64,000 nucleotides of DNA from Hippophae tibetana (Eukaryota; Streptophyta; Magnoliopsida; Rosales; Elaeagnaceae). This document shows, one piece after another, positions 11,650-22,735 of the stretch. The translations under genes and the position numbers were made by a program. Below the pieces are notes generated by a model. It did no database searches. It was not told the DNA's origin and saw nothing but the letters and a program-made list of their open reading frames with translations. How positions within the stretch are numbered: position 1 is the first letter of the stretch; each line of letters opens with the position of its first letter. The stretch spans positions 16,979,501-17,043,500 of the forward strand of contig CM072801.1 of assembly GCA_037013495.1 (NCBI GenBank), written 5' to 3'.

Positions 11650-14600
11650 CTATATTTGATGGTTTCTTCTATCATCTGACCTTATATCACGATTATTACT
11701 TAGATCCGTCTCAGAATTTTCCGTCCAAGGCTCAACCTCTGCAATCCCAGTTTGACTCCTCCGCCGTCTTCGGTCCTGAATATTAGCCAGATAATAAGGT
11801 TAGAAGGGTTCAACCTGTAAAGAATAATCTAGTTTGACCTTCAAAAAAGTAGAGAAAGGGAAAACAGGCATAAAAACTCAGGTTAGATCAAAATTTTGAA
11901 TTTAACTATGGGCCCTTTAGATAAGCTTATTTTATATGTGGTTTGAAATCAAGCAATTTGGTCAAAAACACTTTTAAGAGAAGAATTTTAAGTATCTGAG
12001 ATAAAAAGTAGGTCTGTTTTTATAATGATTTTAGAACGGAACATTCATACAAACTACTCTCTCAAGTATTAGGGAAATTATATAAAATAATCACCCTAAA
12101 ACTCAACAAAAATAACACCTTTATTTTGAATTGAAGGGTATATAAATTAGCGTTAGAGGGTACTACTTTCGTTATTATAAGTTTTAGGGGGGTCTTCCTT
12201 TTGTGGTTTTCTCAAAGTATAACTTCTCTAAAAAAACAAAAATGTACTTCTCAAAATGTTGAAGCACTTCTCGTTGAAATTTTTAAATATCTTTAGAAGT
12301 ACTTTGGCCAATTTGAAAACATTTTCACCCAAAGGAAAAGTGTTCCAAATGTGTTTGATATAGAACAAGAGGGACAAATAAGAGAGAGAATAGACAAAAG
12401 AGAGAATAATTAGACGAATTATGGTTAAGAATTTAAAAGAATAAGAAAGGAGAAATAGATAGATAATTAGGGGAGAAACAAACAAATAAATATTAAATCC
12501 CTGGCTAATCTTTTGTTAGATTTGCATTAGTGTTTTACATTTTGTTTGACAAAAATATAGTTTTATATACAATATAAGATACATATAGAAATGTTATAAT
12601 CAGCACGTTGCTCCCCTTATGTTGGTTTAGGATTTTTTTCACAAGTTAGGTTAAAATTTTCTTATGATATGTTGATATTTTCATTGTTTATAGGACGTTT
12701 TTGCCCATGTGGAAGTCACCTTACAGAGACCACCCGTGCTTACCATAACACTCCTATATATATTCATAAATGTTAGGATGAGCACACCGGTGCTAACCTT
12801 ATGGAGAGCACCTCAGGGGCAAAAAAGTATAGTTCAATTTTAAGTTTTAATAGTAAAATTTTAAGTTTTAATATTTTAAGGTTTTAAGGCTTAGGTGGGT
12901 TTATCTTTCTATTATAGCGTGGGTACGTGTTGATTTTTTCATAATTTTATGCCCGACATATATAGGTGGACATTTTTGCAGCTATGGAGCTGACCTACTC
13001 ACCATAACACTCTTGTATGTGTGTGTGCCTGTATTGGTTTCATTTACCATAGTTTTATATTTTCATAGGAAGAAAGCTCCGTGAAAAATAACTTTATAAT
13101 TCTTCGGAAGTTATTTCAGAAACAAACCTCTCGAGGAATTGGATATTCCTCTGATTCAAGCATGCGAACAACTTGACCCATCTTAGGCCGTCTCTCAGCC
13201 TCAGGATCAACACACCTCAAAGCAGTCAGAAGCACTCTTTTGAGGGCACTTGTTGATGGCCTCGGATCAATGTTTGGATCTACCACCTCCTCAAATTGTC
13301 TCTTTCCAACCATCATCTTGAGCCAATCGACCAGGTTTACCTGCAAGAACCATAGGTAATGATTACAAGATCATGCCATTTGATAAGGGAAATACACATC
13401 AAGCTGCTAGGCATGTCGAAATAATCTTTTGATGCAGCCTGCAGGTGATTACTATCTACATTAAAAGTTTCCCAATCTAAGATGAAGTAACCAAAAAAAA
13501 ACCACCCACCCATCAGTAAAAGTTCAGCAGCAACAAGCACCCAATTGATAATCACTTATTATGCAGGAATAACACGATTTGCATAATCAATATATATATA
13601 TAGACCAAGAGAGAGAGAGGAAAGGGAAAGAAAAAAAATCAATTGCATACCTCCTCTGCTGGTCGAGCATAATCCACAGGATCTCTTCCGGTAAGCACTT
13701 CCAAGAGCAGGACACCAAAGCTATATACATCGCTTTTCTCATTTAGAAGACCAGAATTGGCATATTCAGGAGCCACATATCTGAAAAAATATTGAGAAAA
13801 TAAAAGAGGATTAATTGCTTTAAAAGAAAACAAAATAGTTTCTACTTAGCAATATTATTAAAAATTTAAAATAAAAAGGAAAAGAAGACAAACATAGAGC
13901 AATTAATAATGAACCATTGTACAACTGAAACTAAAAGCAACTCTACAATGGAAAGATTACTAACCCAAAGGTACCCATAACTCTAGTTGTTACAAAGCTC
14001 TTTCCAGCACCAAGCAATTTTGCCAGACCAAAATCAGATATCCTAGCATTGAAGTCATTGTCAAGCAAGATATTGCTTGATTTGATGTCTCGGTGCACAA
14101 CTTTTGGCTCGATTGCTTCATGCAGATAAGCCAGCCTGCAAAATAGAAACATGATGCTAATGCATATGAAAAATAAGGGCAAACAACTCAAACTAAGGTC
14201 TAGGAGGACTTACGCCTTGGCAGTGCCAAGGAGAATTTTCATGCGTGCCTCCCAAGTAAGATATCCATGTTGCCTCATCCCCCCATGTAGCCATTGCTCC
14301 AAATTTCCATTGTTGACATACTCATACACCAATAATCTGAAATTAAAAAGTCAGGCAAAAGCTAAGCACCTGAAAAACATCCTTTTGATTTATAAATCAT
14401 AAAAACAGATCGTGGATATTCAATGATATATTAAATCAGGTTTACATTTTAACATGTTTTCTACAAATAGATTGCGGATTAAATGAATCAAGCAGTTACA
14501 ACATTATTATACAAGAGCTATTGTAATAGAAGATTATCTTCTATGCACTAGTTGTGAATAAATAAATTCCCTTAATATCAATATCAGTCATATGAATTAT

Positions 14601-17600
14601 TAATTGGTGCTTATAACGACATTCAAGAAATTTTATAACAGGCTTTTGTAGAAATAAATGCTAACGCAGACAATACAAACCAAATTAGGTGTATATGAGT
14701 GTGAGGTGCCACATAAGTCACTTATATTAGCTCATTTGTATCGTTTAATTCCTTAAATTAAAAAGGTGTCTGATAGAGATAATTTTAGAGAGGTAGAAGA
14801 AGAAAAAAAAAACAGAAAAGAGCAAGGAGCCGATTTCGTATTCGATATTTCATTCCTGAATTTACTGAGGCTATATATAGCCTTACACGGACGGAATTAC
14901 AAGGAAATTATTCTAACTAACTCTGACATTCTTAACCGAATTTGGGTGGTCCCTGCTCATGCGTCATTGCTGCACCGTTCGTCTGAAGGCCATTGGTTGA
15001 GCTGGAATTGAACGCTGTTGGGATGGAGGCCCTAACACACCAGCTGTGGTGTTGATTGGTTGCTTTGGTGGTATTGAAGGAAGCTGACAACGAGGGTTTT
15101 GAGTAGATTTCTTCTGTAATAGATTCTTTTCCTCAATCAGCCTAGTCATTCCAATGGCGTCAGCCAACATTCTAGGCTACTTGATTTTAACATCAAGGCG
15201 AATTTCATATCTCAATCCAGCAATGAAGCAACCAATCAGAAATTCTTTTGATAAGCCATCAACCCTATGAGAAAGCTTCTCAAAAGATTCCTGATATGCT
15301 GCGACGCTAGTGGTATATTTAAGGCGAGACAAGGCCTCTGAAGGGTCCCCATAGTCAGTTGGTCCAAATCTTAATTGTGCAGCCTTGGTGAACTCTTCCC
15401 AAGTGAGTGGTCCACGAAATTTGGTAAGCTACCAATGCCATTGCAATGCAATGCCTTCCAAATGGAAGGAAGGCAACTGCACTTGTTGGTTGGGATCAAT
15501 GTTAGTGAATTCAAAATATTGCTTGGCCTTATAGATTCACACGGTGGGATCCTCACCAGCAAACTTAGGTAACGATAATTTTAGGTGTGGGTGAGGGTTG
15601 TTTGGGTTCGATGGGGAGGTGTAAGGGTGAAGGCGCATTGTTTCATCTCTTGTAAAGGGATTAATCTCAGGTGTGTTTCGAGCTGCGTGCAGAACCTGCA
15701 ACTCGGTGAGTACAGCCTGCAAAGTAGAGCCAACTTGGTCAAAGTCTGTCCCATGTCGTGCGAGAGTTTTCATAACATCATTGCAAAACTCAGCATTAGA
15801 CTTACCTCGGGTATCCATGGCTGGAACCGGATTTGATACCACTGATAGAGATGGATTCAGAGAGGTAGAAGAAGAGAAAAACAGAAGAGAAGGAGGAGCC
15901 GATTTCATATAATATTCGATATTTCATTCCTGAATTTACTAAGGCTATTTATAGCCTTACACGGACGAAATTACAAGGAGATTATTCTAACTAACTCTAA
16001 CATTTTTAACCGAATTTTGGTGGTCTTTACTCATGCATCTTGCCTGCATTCCTGCATCGTTCGTAACCCCCTTCTGGGCCTCGTTATACGCCCACGTGCG
16101 CCCCTCTTGCCCGGCGCTGCGCCCACGCACAGCTCAAACAAATGCTACTAGTATCAGTGTCATTTAGTCTCATAGCTTTGTAAAAAAAAGCAAATTAATG
16201 ATAAATTATATTATTTTAATATTTTTTTGTTTAAAATATTTTTTTTTCAAGTAATTAAAATGAGATTAAAATACAAGTTTTTAACAAGGATAAAAATAAA
16301 ATTTAATATAATATAGTTTAAGAAAAAAATAAACAAAAATAAAATTTAAACAAAAAGTTATTTATATTTTAATTTTTAATAAAAATTAAAATTAATAAAA
16401 CATTAAATTAAAATGTGTGACAATTAACAAATATTAAAAAAAATTGAATTTTTTTCAAATTATTTATAACTTTACCATTGTTAAATACTTATGTTTTAAT
16501 CGCGTTTTCGCGTTTAATCAATTAACAAAAAAATGATAATATTTTAGTAGAAAAATCATTTAATTTTTTTTTAATTGACCCTTTTTATAAAGCTAAGGAA
16601 CTAAATGGCATTATTTTCACTCTAAGTAACTAAACAATACAAATGATCTAATCTAATAGATTTATGTGATTTTTTTCTCTATATTATAATATAGGAAGAG
16701 AGCCTTATAAGTCTCCCATATTCTTAAATTGGTGTTGTTTAGTTCTTCATATTCTAAAAGGTATTTTCTAGTCCTTTGGTTTTGAGAAGAGAGATCAATA
16801 AAAGACAAATAATATTATTTTAATGATTTCACTATTAAAATATTATTTTTACTATCAATGATTAAAACATGATCCATTGACAAGAAAAATAGTGAAATTA
16901 TTTAAGAACAAAATCAAAAATAATAAATATTCTAACAATATTTATTTAAATATATTTTTTATTTTTAAAAAATAAAAAATAAAGAAAATATTAAAATAAA
17001 TATTGATAATATCCATATATAATACATGAATATTTTGTAAAAAAAAATTCATATTAACTTTTATTTTACCATTGTTAAAAGATCGAGTTTTAATCGCGTT
17101 TTAATTACTTGATAGGAAATAGTATTTTTTTAATAAAAAAATCATTAAATAATATTATTTATCTTTAATCGATCATTTTTTCTCAAAATTAAACTACTAG
17201 AAAATATGTTTTTAAATTTGAAGGACTTGAATGAAACTTTTCTCTATAATAAAGAAATCGAGTATTCTACCTGTGGGTACCTTCAATGCAATATCCCAAA
17301 AGTCGAACCAAGTTTTTATGTCGTACATGACCAATAGCCTCAACCTCCACTTTAAATTCCTTCTCAGCTTGCCCCCTTCATGAATATCAAAAAGTATCAT
17401 GGGTAGTACAAATTCAAAAGTTGTGAGCTGCGATGAAGAGAAAGGCAAATATTAAGTGTAAGCTTTAAAACAGGAAATAATATGACTTACAGATTATTGA
17501 GGAGCTTCTTGACAGCCACAGGATTGCCATTAATCAGACAACCCCTGTAAACAACTCCATATCCACCCTCACCAATAATATTTTCCTTTGAAAACCAGTT

Positions 17601-18125
17601 TGTTGCAAGTTCTAGATCCCTTAATGTAAACCAGTGGCCCCAACCAAGCTGAGAGAACTCCGGCAGACCGGAGAGAGGTGAAGAGGCACTTACAGCATTT
17701 GGGGAATGTCTGTAAACACCACCTTCATCTCCAGATTGAGAACCAAAGCATTCCTTTTCTGTGTGATTAAATGAGCCGGACCGACTACTACTACCAACAA
17801 CCATTGAATTAATTAGAACTTTCTCTGATTCTCCGTCACTTAATTTATCATTAAGGGTTAGAAAAGCTCCATTTTGGTGATTATAGGTATTTGCTGAAGC
17901 TTGATCAACCTTAATCTCTTTGATTTCCTTTGAAACATTTGGAATTTGGCTAAGTGGAAGCATGCCACTAGCTCTTCTAGATCGCTTTCTTGAAGAGAGA
18001 CAGATTGAAAGCACAAGGAGGATTATGACAATAACCACACCCACAATGATTCCTGTTAACACCCATACCTTCAAACCAAAAACAAATGTCTTTCTAGATA
18101 ATCCCTGGTTAAGATCTGATGCCAT
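11650..18125 (-). CDS. GPK1-like, single-pass receptor-like serine/threonine kinase without an ectodomain
   Basis: Seven coding exons, read leftwards (18125-17491, 17375-17271, 14336-14214, 14135-13965, 13780-13651, 13340-13128, 11775-11650), give 500 aa. There is a short N terminus, a membrane span at about residues 20-43 followed by basic SSRKRSRR, then a Ser-rich cytoplasmic linker. The kinase domain begins near 167: glycine loop GEGGYG (185-190), ATP Lys206 in VAVKK, HRD with catalytic Asp304, DFG with Asp322, and APEYANSG. The C terminus is a basic DRRRRR followed by an acidic tail. Best match from memory: the Arabidopsis family of At3g17420 (GPK1), At2g42960, At3g59110 and At5g18500, usually 460-510 aa. 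The substrate is unknown. The ATG at 18125 is the first in frame after a leader acceptor. Odd points: intron 2 is about 2.9 kb because of a gypsy fossil, and the last intron carries several MITEs. Reading through the final donor at 13127 adds only VCF and a stop. Confidence 0.94.
11910..12345. repeat. MITE-like copy, family A, in the last intron of the GPK1-like gene
   Basis: It shares blocks with the copy at 8718-9000 (ATTTTAGAACGGAACATTCATACAAA versus the diverged equivalent there), starting near GGCCCTTTAGATAAGC and ending in an AAGTGTTCCAAATGTG-like stretch. It is interrupted by a second, younger element at 12072-12213. Confidence 0.45.
12072..12213. mobile_element. Small nested MITE with Mutator-like target duplication
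   Basis: A 142-bp segment with inverted ends: GGGAAATTATATAAAATAATCACCC at the left pairs imperfectly with GGTCTTCCTTTTGTGGTTTTCTC at the right, each preceded or followed by a CCCTAAAACT/AGTTTTAGGG box. It is bracketed by CAAGTATTA and AAAGTATAA, a 9-bp near-duplication (7 of 9), the length expected for Mutator-type elements. No coding capacity. Confidence 0.5.
12690..13015. repeat. Unclassified repeat with inverted and direct copies, in the last intron of the GPK1-like gene
   Basis: TTTTTGCCCATGTGG (about 12699) is matched in reverse complement by CCTCAGGGGCAAAAA (about 12811-12825), with AAGTCACC/GGAGAGCACC-like arms between them. A direct relative of the left arm, TTTTTGC ... CACCATAACACTC, recurs at about 12973-13012 (first copy TTACCATAACACTC near 12739). 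I cannot place it in a named family. Confidence 0.4.
14771..16156 (-). mobile_element. Broken Ty3/gypsy LTR retrotransposon, fossil, in intron 2 of the GPK1-like gene
   Basis: The ends are exact: TGATAGAG at 14771 and GTATCA at 16156, flanked on both sides by GTGTC (14766-14770 and 16157-16161), a perfect 5-bp target duplication. The LTR at the right (15843-16156, the 5' LTR since the element reads leftwards) is about 314 bp. The left LTR is a shorter version, 14771 to about 14980. A primer-binding site TGGTATCA lies next to the right LTR. Between them, about 15000-15830 on the minus strand, is a gag region recognisable as Retrotrans_gag type ([46 protein letters not shown]). No protease, integrase or RT is recognised. 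It is broken, with several breaks; LTRs about one-tenth diverged suggest an age of a few million years. Confidence 0.9.
15843..16156 (-). repeat. 5' LTR of the gypsy fossil
   Basis: Runs TGATACTAG ... CTCTATCA on the minus strand, with matching inverted tips TGATA/TATCA. It contains a TATA-like TATAAATAGCC and a GC-rich segment near 16060-16135. The primer-binding site follows directly. Confidence 0.85.
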
Positions 18126-18144
18126 TTTCTCTGTACAAGATTTC

Positions 18145-18673
18145 CTGCAAAATTCAATGCAAATAAGAAGGAAAAATGTGAACTTTTGAAATGTTTTTTG
18201 ATCTCAATGACTTTCAAAAAGTTCTCTTTTTGCAACCTAACCATAGAGACAAGTCTTCAACATAAAAACGGCCAAACAAATTTGTTTTCTAGCAATAAAA
18301 ACACGTGTAGAACTTGATAGCATAATAAAGAATGAAAAGTAAAAAATTGGGCATCTAACACTAAAGAGAAGCCAATACTCAGTCTCCTAAAATAGACCAA
18401 CCAAATGTACCTATAAACCAGAAGAAACAAAAGAGTACCATTTTTCAGGTTTCTAATATGCACTACATGCTATAGCAATCCAGGGGGAAAGGGAATATTA
18501 CCAATAGATACATGTTATGATTCATATGTACCCACATAGAGAAAAAAAAAATTATGAATGGAAGAGAACACAAGCTCTTGTTCAGCTGGGAACCTAGATC
18601 ATAGAACCATCTACACAGAAGTAAATAATCTTTAAACAAAAGGTTTAATTTTTAAAAATGTTTCTCAGCCTAC
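18145..18673 (-). other. Probable 5'UTR intron of the GPK1-like gene
   Basis: On the minus strand, an acceptor TTTTGCAG ends at 18145, 19 bases before the ATG. An upstream donor AAAG/GTAGGC at 18674/18673 would give a 529-bp leader intron. The acceptor is convincing; the donor is one of two candidates (GGAG/GTCAGA near 18720 is the other). The leader would continue up to about 18950. Confidence 0.5.
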
Positions 18674-19270
18674 CTTTACACAAAACTAATTTGTATTGTT
18701 TTCTTCAGCCTTTTCTGACCTCCTGAGGAAAACAATCCAAACAGAACAGTAGATCTATTCTTGGAAGAATCCAAAGTAACCCACTAAGAAAAGACACCAT
18801 TTCCACTCGGCAACATCAAACCCATTGAGAAAATGTATAATTTTTCACGGAATTTCTTTTGGTTTTCTTTCTGAGGTTTCTCAATTTGGGAAATGGGACG
18901 ATAAAACCAAATTTAGAGAAAGCAATCTCTCAAGTTCCCACCAAAATTGCCCCGTCTGAAGCAAAGTCACTGCACAAAGTGGGTAGTGCGGGTTCAGGGT
19001 ATTGAAGAACAAAAGAGGGCACATGGGATTCTGAGAAGGGCAAATGGTGGTGGTGGGGTTATTAAGAAAGAAAGGGTGGAGTTATCAGCGGTAGTTGATA
19101 TGGAGAAGCATGCCTCAAATTACATTCAGTAAAAGAGAAGCATGAAAAAATAGGACTTGAAATTCATTGCTGTTTCTTCAAAATTTTTTTTTTCTTCTCT
19201 CTCTTAACAGTGACCGATGCATTAAATGCTGTTACGAGGGTGATAGATAATCAGACATTTTTCTTAGCAA

Positions 19271-19297
19271 ATAATAATAGTAGTAGTAGTAGTAGTT
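19271..19297. repeat. (TAA)/(TAG) trinucleotide microsatellite
   Basis: Three ATA-type units followed by about six TAG units in the upstream region of the GPK1-like gene. Confidence 0.9.
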
Positions 19298-22200
19298 AGA
19301 CATTTTAACCGCATACATATCGTAAAAAAATTATTAATAATAATAATATTAATATATAATTAATATTGAAAATAATATATTTTTTAAAAATATTTTATTA
19401 CTATAATAACAATTATTATTATCATTATCCTTAAAAAAATTACATTTTATTAATGATATTTATTTATTAGTTTTAAACATTTTGAAAATGTTCTAACTTA
19501 TTAAATTATAATTTTCTAATAGATTTTAAAAACCGTGTTTAATTTAAAAAAAATGCACATACATTAATATCACGTGCGAACTTGTAATTTTTTTACTATT
19601 TTTTTAAACTTGTAATTTGCTTGACATATATCAGGTGCTAGTAAAGATTAATAAATTTTTGAAAAGATTTTTAATGATTTCGATTGGATTAATTCTTATA
19701 GAAATAAACCAACAAATTCTTAACCATTGGGAGCTTTCTTTCTGAAGTCTGCGATAGAATTTCTCTATCTTACCTCTTAGGAAAAAAAATAAAGAATGAT
19801 ATTACTAACTCTTTTAAAATATTGGGACAAAAATATATAATTTCTAAAATAAGTATTCCGAATGTTTTTCCCAACGTATGCAAATATTTACAAATAAATA
19901 TATTATTATTATTAAAATTATATTTACGTTTTTTTAATAACAATTTTATATAATAATAATAAAATTGTCTATATATTTGTTACATAAAACTAATGATTAT
20001 ATTGTATAATTTTTTATACAATTATTCAAATGTGTGCAAAATTATACCAAATTTTAAGTAATAAAAATTACAAAATTTTGACCCATCAAAGATGTGGGTA
20101 AATGAGTCTAAAATAGTACATGATATTTAATGTAATTTGTCTAAATTTTAAACTCTAATATGATGTATTTTGATTTTTTTATTTAATTTAAAATTAAAAA
20201 TATTATTTATTTAAAATATAAAAATTAAATCAAAATTTTTATATTATAATAAAAAAATTAAATTTTATAATGAAATTATGTCAAGATGTAAGAAAACTAT
20301 GTAAAAAATTACATATTATTTTATATATAAATTATTTTATTAAAAAATTTATCATTAATTATATCTAATTATATTATATAAATTGTTACCAAACACTATA
20401 CATATCAATTATAAAATAATTTAATATATTTTATTCTATTATAATTATACTTGACATATTCAATATGATGCACTAAATATTCTATAATGTAATTAGTTAT
20501 GTGAATATAATAGATTATACATAAATTTTTAGTGTGATAATAATAAAAGTAATTGAAGTAATGTTGTTTGTAACATAATGAATATGTATTTAATAAATTT
20601 TGATAAAAATATCTTATATTTAATTTCATGAGGCATGATCATTTAATTTCAAGATTGCTACTTTAGATATTTATTATATATTTTATCTAAATTAGATTTA
20701 GAAAAAGTGAGTCGTATATTAGCCTGGTATAGACAACTAGTTGTGCCATATTACTTTTTTTTACTTGTGTGTCATGCTATGTTATGCCAAATATTAATTA
20801 TGTAGTATCATATTTACCCGATGAATCAATAAGTCGAGTGTTTAACTGGTTGTGTTGTGTCAAATCGACCTATTTTACATCCATAATTTATAGCATAGAT
20901 AAAGATATTTTGATATTTTCATCAAATTATTCATAAAATGAATGTACTGGTATGAAAATTCGGTTTTCAAAATATTTAGAAATATTTCAATATTTTTATG
21001 AAAATATCAAAACAATCCAAATTTCTTGATATTTTCGTAAATTTTTGAAATATCAGTAAAACTAAAGTATTTACATGGATATTTTATAAAACAAATTCCA
21101 AAAACATTATGTTAAGAAATATTGGTGCAAATATTAAAAAATATTAATTATGTTAATTTTGATTCAAACTCAATTCTATTTTATCAAATATAGGTAGAAA
21201 TATCATATATATTGGCAATATGAAAAGAAAATTTCCTCAAAAATTTCGTTTATATAATTTTTATATTTTTTTTATAAAAATAGGCATGTATGACATTATT
21301 TGTAATATATTCAAGTTATCATTTAAAAAATAAATATTTACTTTTCATTTTATAAAAGCTTGTAAAAATTAAGTTTTATACACGTGTTTCTATTCATAAG
21401 TATTACTACTTGTAAATGTGATGATCTAAGTTTAAAAGATACATAATTAATTACAAACAAAGAGGAATAGGAAGAGAAAATGTATACGAGTGGTATTATA
21501 TTTTTAATCAATTAGAATTTATTTCATACTAATACAAAGATTTGAGTTACCTATTTCTAACAAGAATTAAGGTAATGATCGTAAATCTTATTGTACTCTA
21601 TGTCTTTGTGTTGACTTTCCATGTATATAATATGATGTCTGGTATTTTACTTATTGTATTTATCTTCTTTTATGTAAGTTTGACTACTGCGAATTAGCAA
21701 TTCATACACACACATAGTTAGGTACACTTTATATGCAAATATGTTTACATACACCACGGGATCAATTTTCATAGTATGCATGCTAAGTTAAGGGATATGA
21801 CATGTTCACACACTGACATTGTCATATGCATTTTTAGTTCATTCAAGGTGTGCATATTTATGGATAGTACTCGATAATTTTTCGAACAAAAAATTGTGAT
21901 TTTTTAACACTTTGTCAACAAACTCACCATGGATCTCTCCATTACCCTCACCACCACCCTTAGCGAAGTGGTTGGTGAAGTGTCAAATGAGATGGAAATC
22001 CGAGTTCTATAAATACCCCTTGATTTCTCTTATTTCTTACCAATTCTTTAAGAGTCAAAACTCTACCAAAATTCACTCTGATATTTGTATCTATTTTCAA
22101 AATTATTTTGGAAAACTCATATTTGAGAGTGGGTTATTTTATGGTTAGTCAACAAATCATTGTCTGTGTGAGTATGTGGTTTGACTGTGTCTCTCATTGC

Positions 22201-22735
22201 ATTTGATAGTTGTAGCATACTATATGTCTTGTGAGATTGAGAGTAATTACATTTCTAGTTATTGATCAGTGGTTTCCAATCACACCACATTGGGTGGTGT
22301 TGCCTATGAAGGATAGTTGGGTTTGCATGTTGAACCAAATAATTGCAAAAGCATCAAATAATGAGCAGTAATAGGTAGGTTCAATGGAGATCTTGGCTAA
22401 TAAAGGTAATAATGATTTTATTGTCTATTAGACTTGTAACTTGTTTATTGTTAGTAAACTATTTGTTGTTAAGTGGTTGCCTTAGGCAACTAGAGGATAC
22501 TACTACATAAATATGATCTTTATGTGGGTTTACCTCCTTACATCACTTGTTGTGCATGATCATTTATTGTGTTAGTGTAATATGAGTTTAAGATGTATAT
22601 GTTATAACATACTATAGTTTAGACTCTGATTAGAAATCATTTTTTGTTTCCTATACTCTTCTTGATTTAAAATATATGCTGTTAAAAGTTATGTACTTGT
22701 CTAATATTTTATTACTTGTGTTTCTATTACTTTTT
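19298..22735. other. AT-rich intergenic DNA with dispersed-repeat relics
   Basis: No gene is supported. 20730-20890 carries decayed words TGTGTTGTGTC and GTGCCATATT resembling a dispersed plant repeat also seen near 35700-36150. 20920-21260 is a stretch rich in GATATTTTC/GAAATATC units (listed separately). 21890-22735 has more even composition, as expected of the leading flank of the retroelement that follows. Confidence 0.55.
20920..21260. repeat. Iterated GATATTTTC / GAAATATC repeat, copy 1
   Basis: Many short units such as GATATTTTCATC, AATATTTCAATATTTTTATG, TTGATATTTTCGTAAAT and GAAATATCAGTAAAAC follow one another on both strands. The same motif set returns at 34540-34790 and 35440-35640. 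It looks like a low-complexity, hairpin-prone dispersed family rather than random AT sequence. Confidence 0.45.

Noticed and set aside
14766-15912. Overlapping open frames on both strands as possible host genes within the kinase intron
   Set aside because: The minus-strand frames are gag remnants of the gypsy fossil, and the plus-strand frames are their shadows.
20405-20629. Tyr/Asn-rich 74-codon frame
   Set aside because: The composition (Y, N, I, K) reflects the AT-rich base content only.
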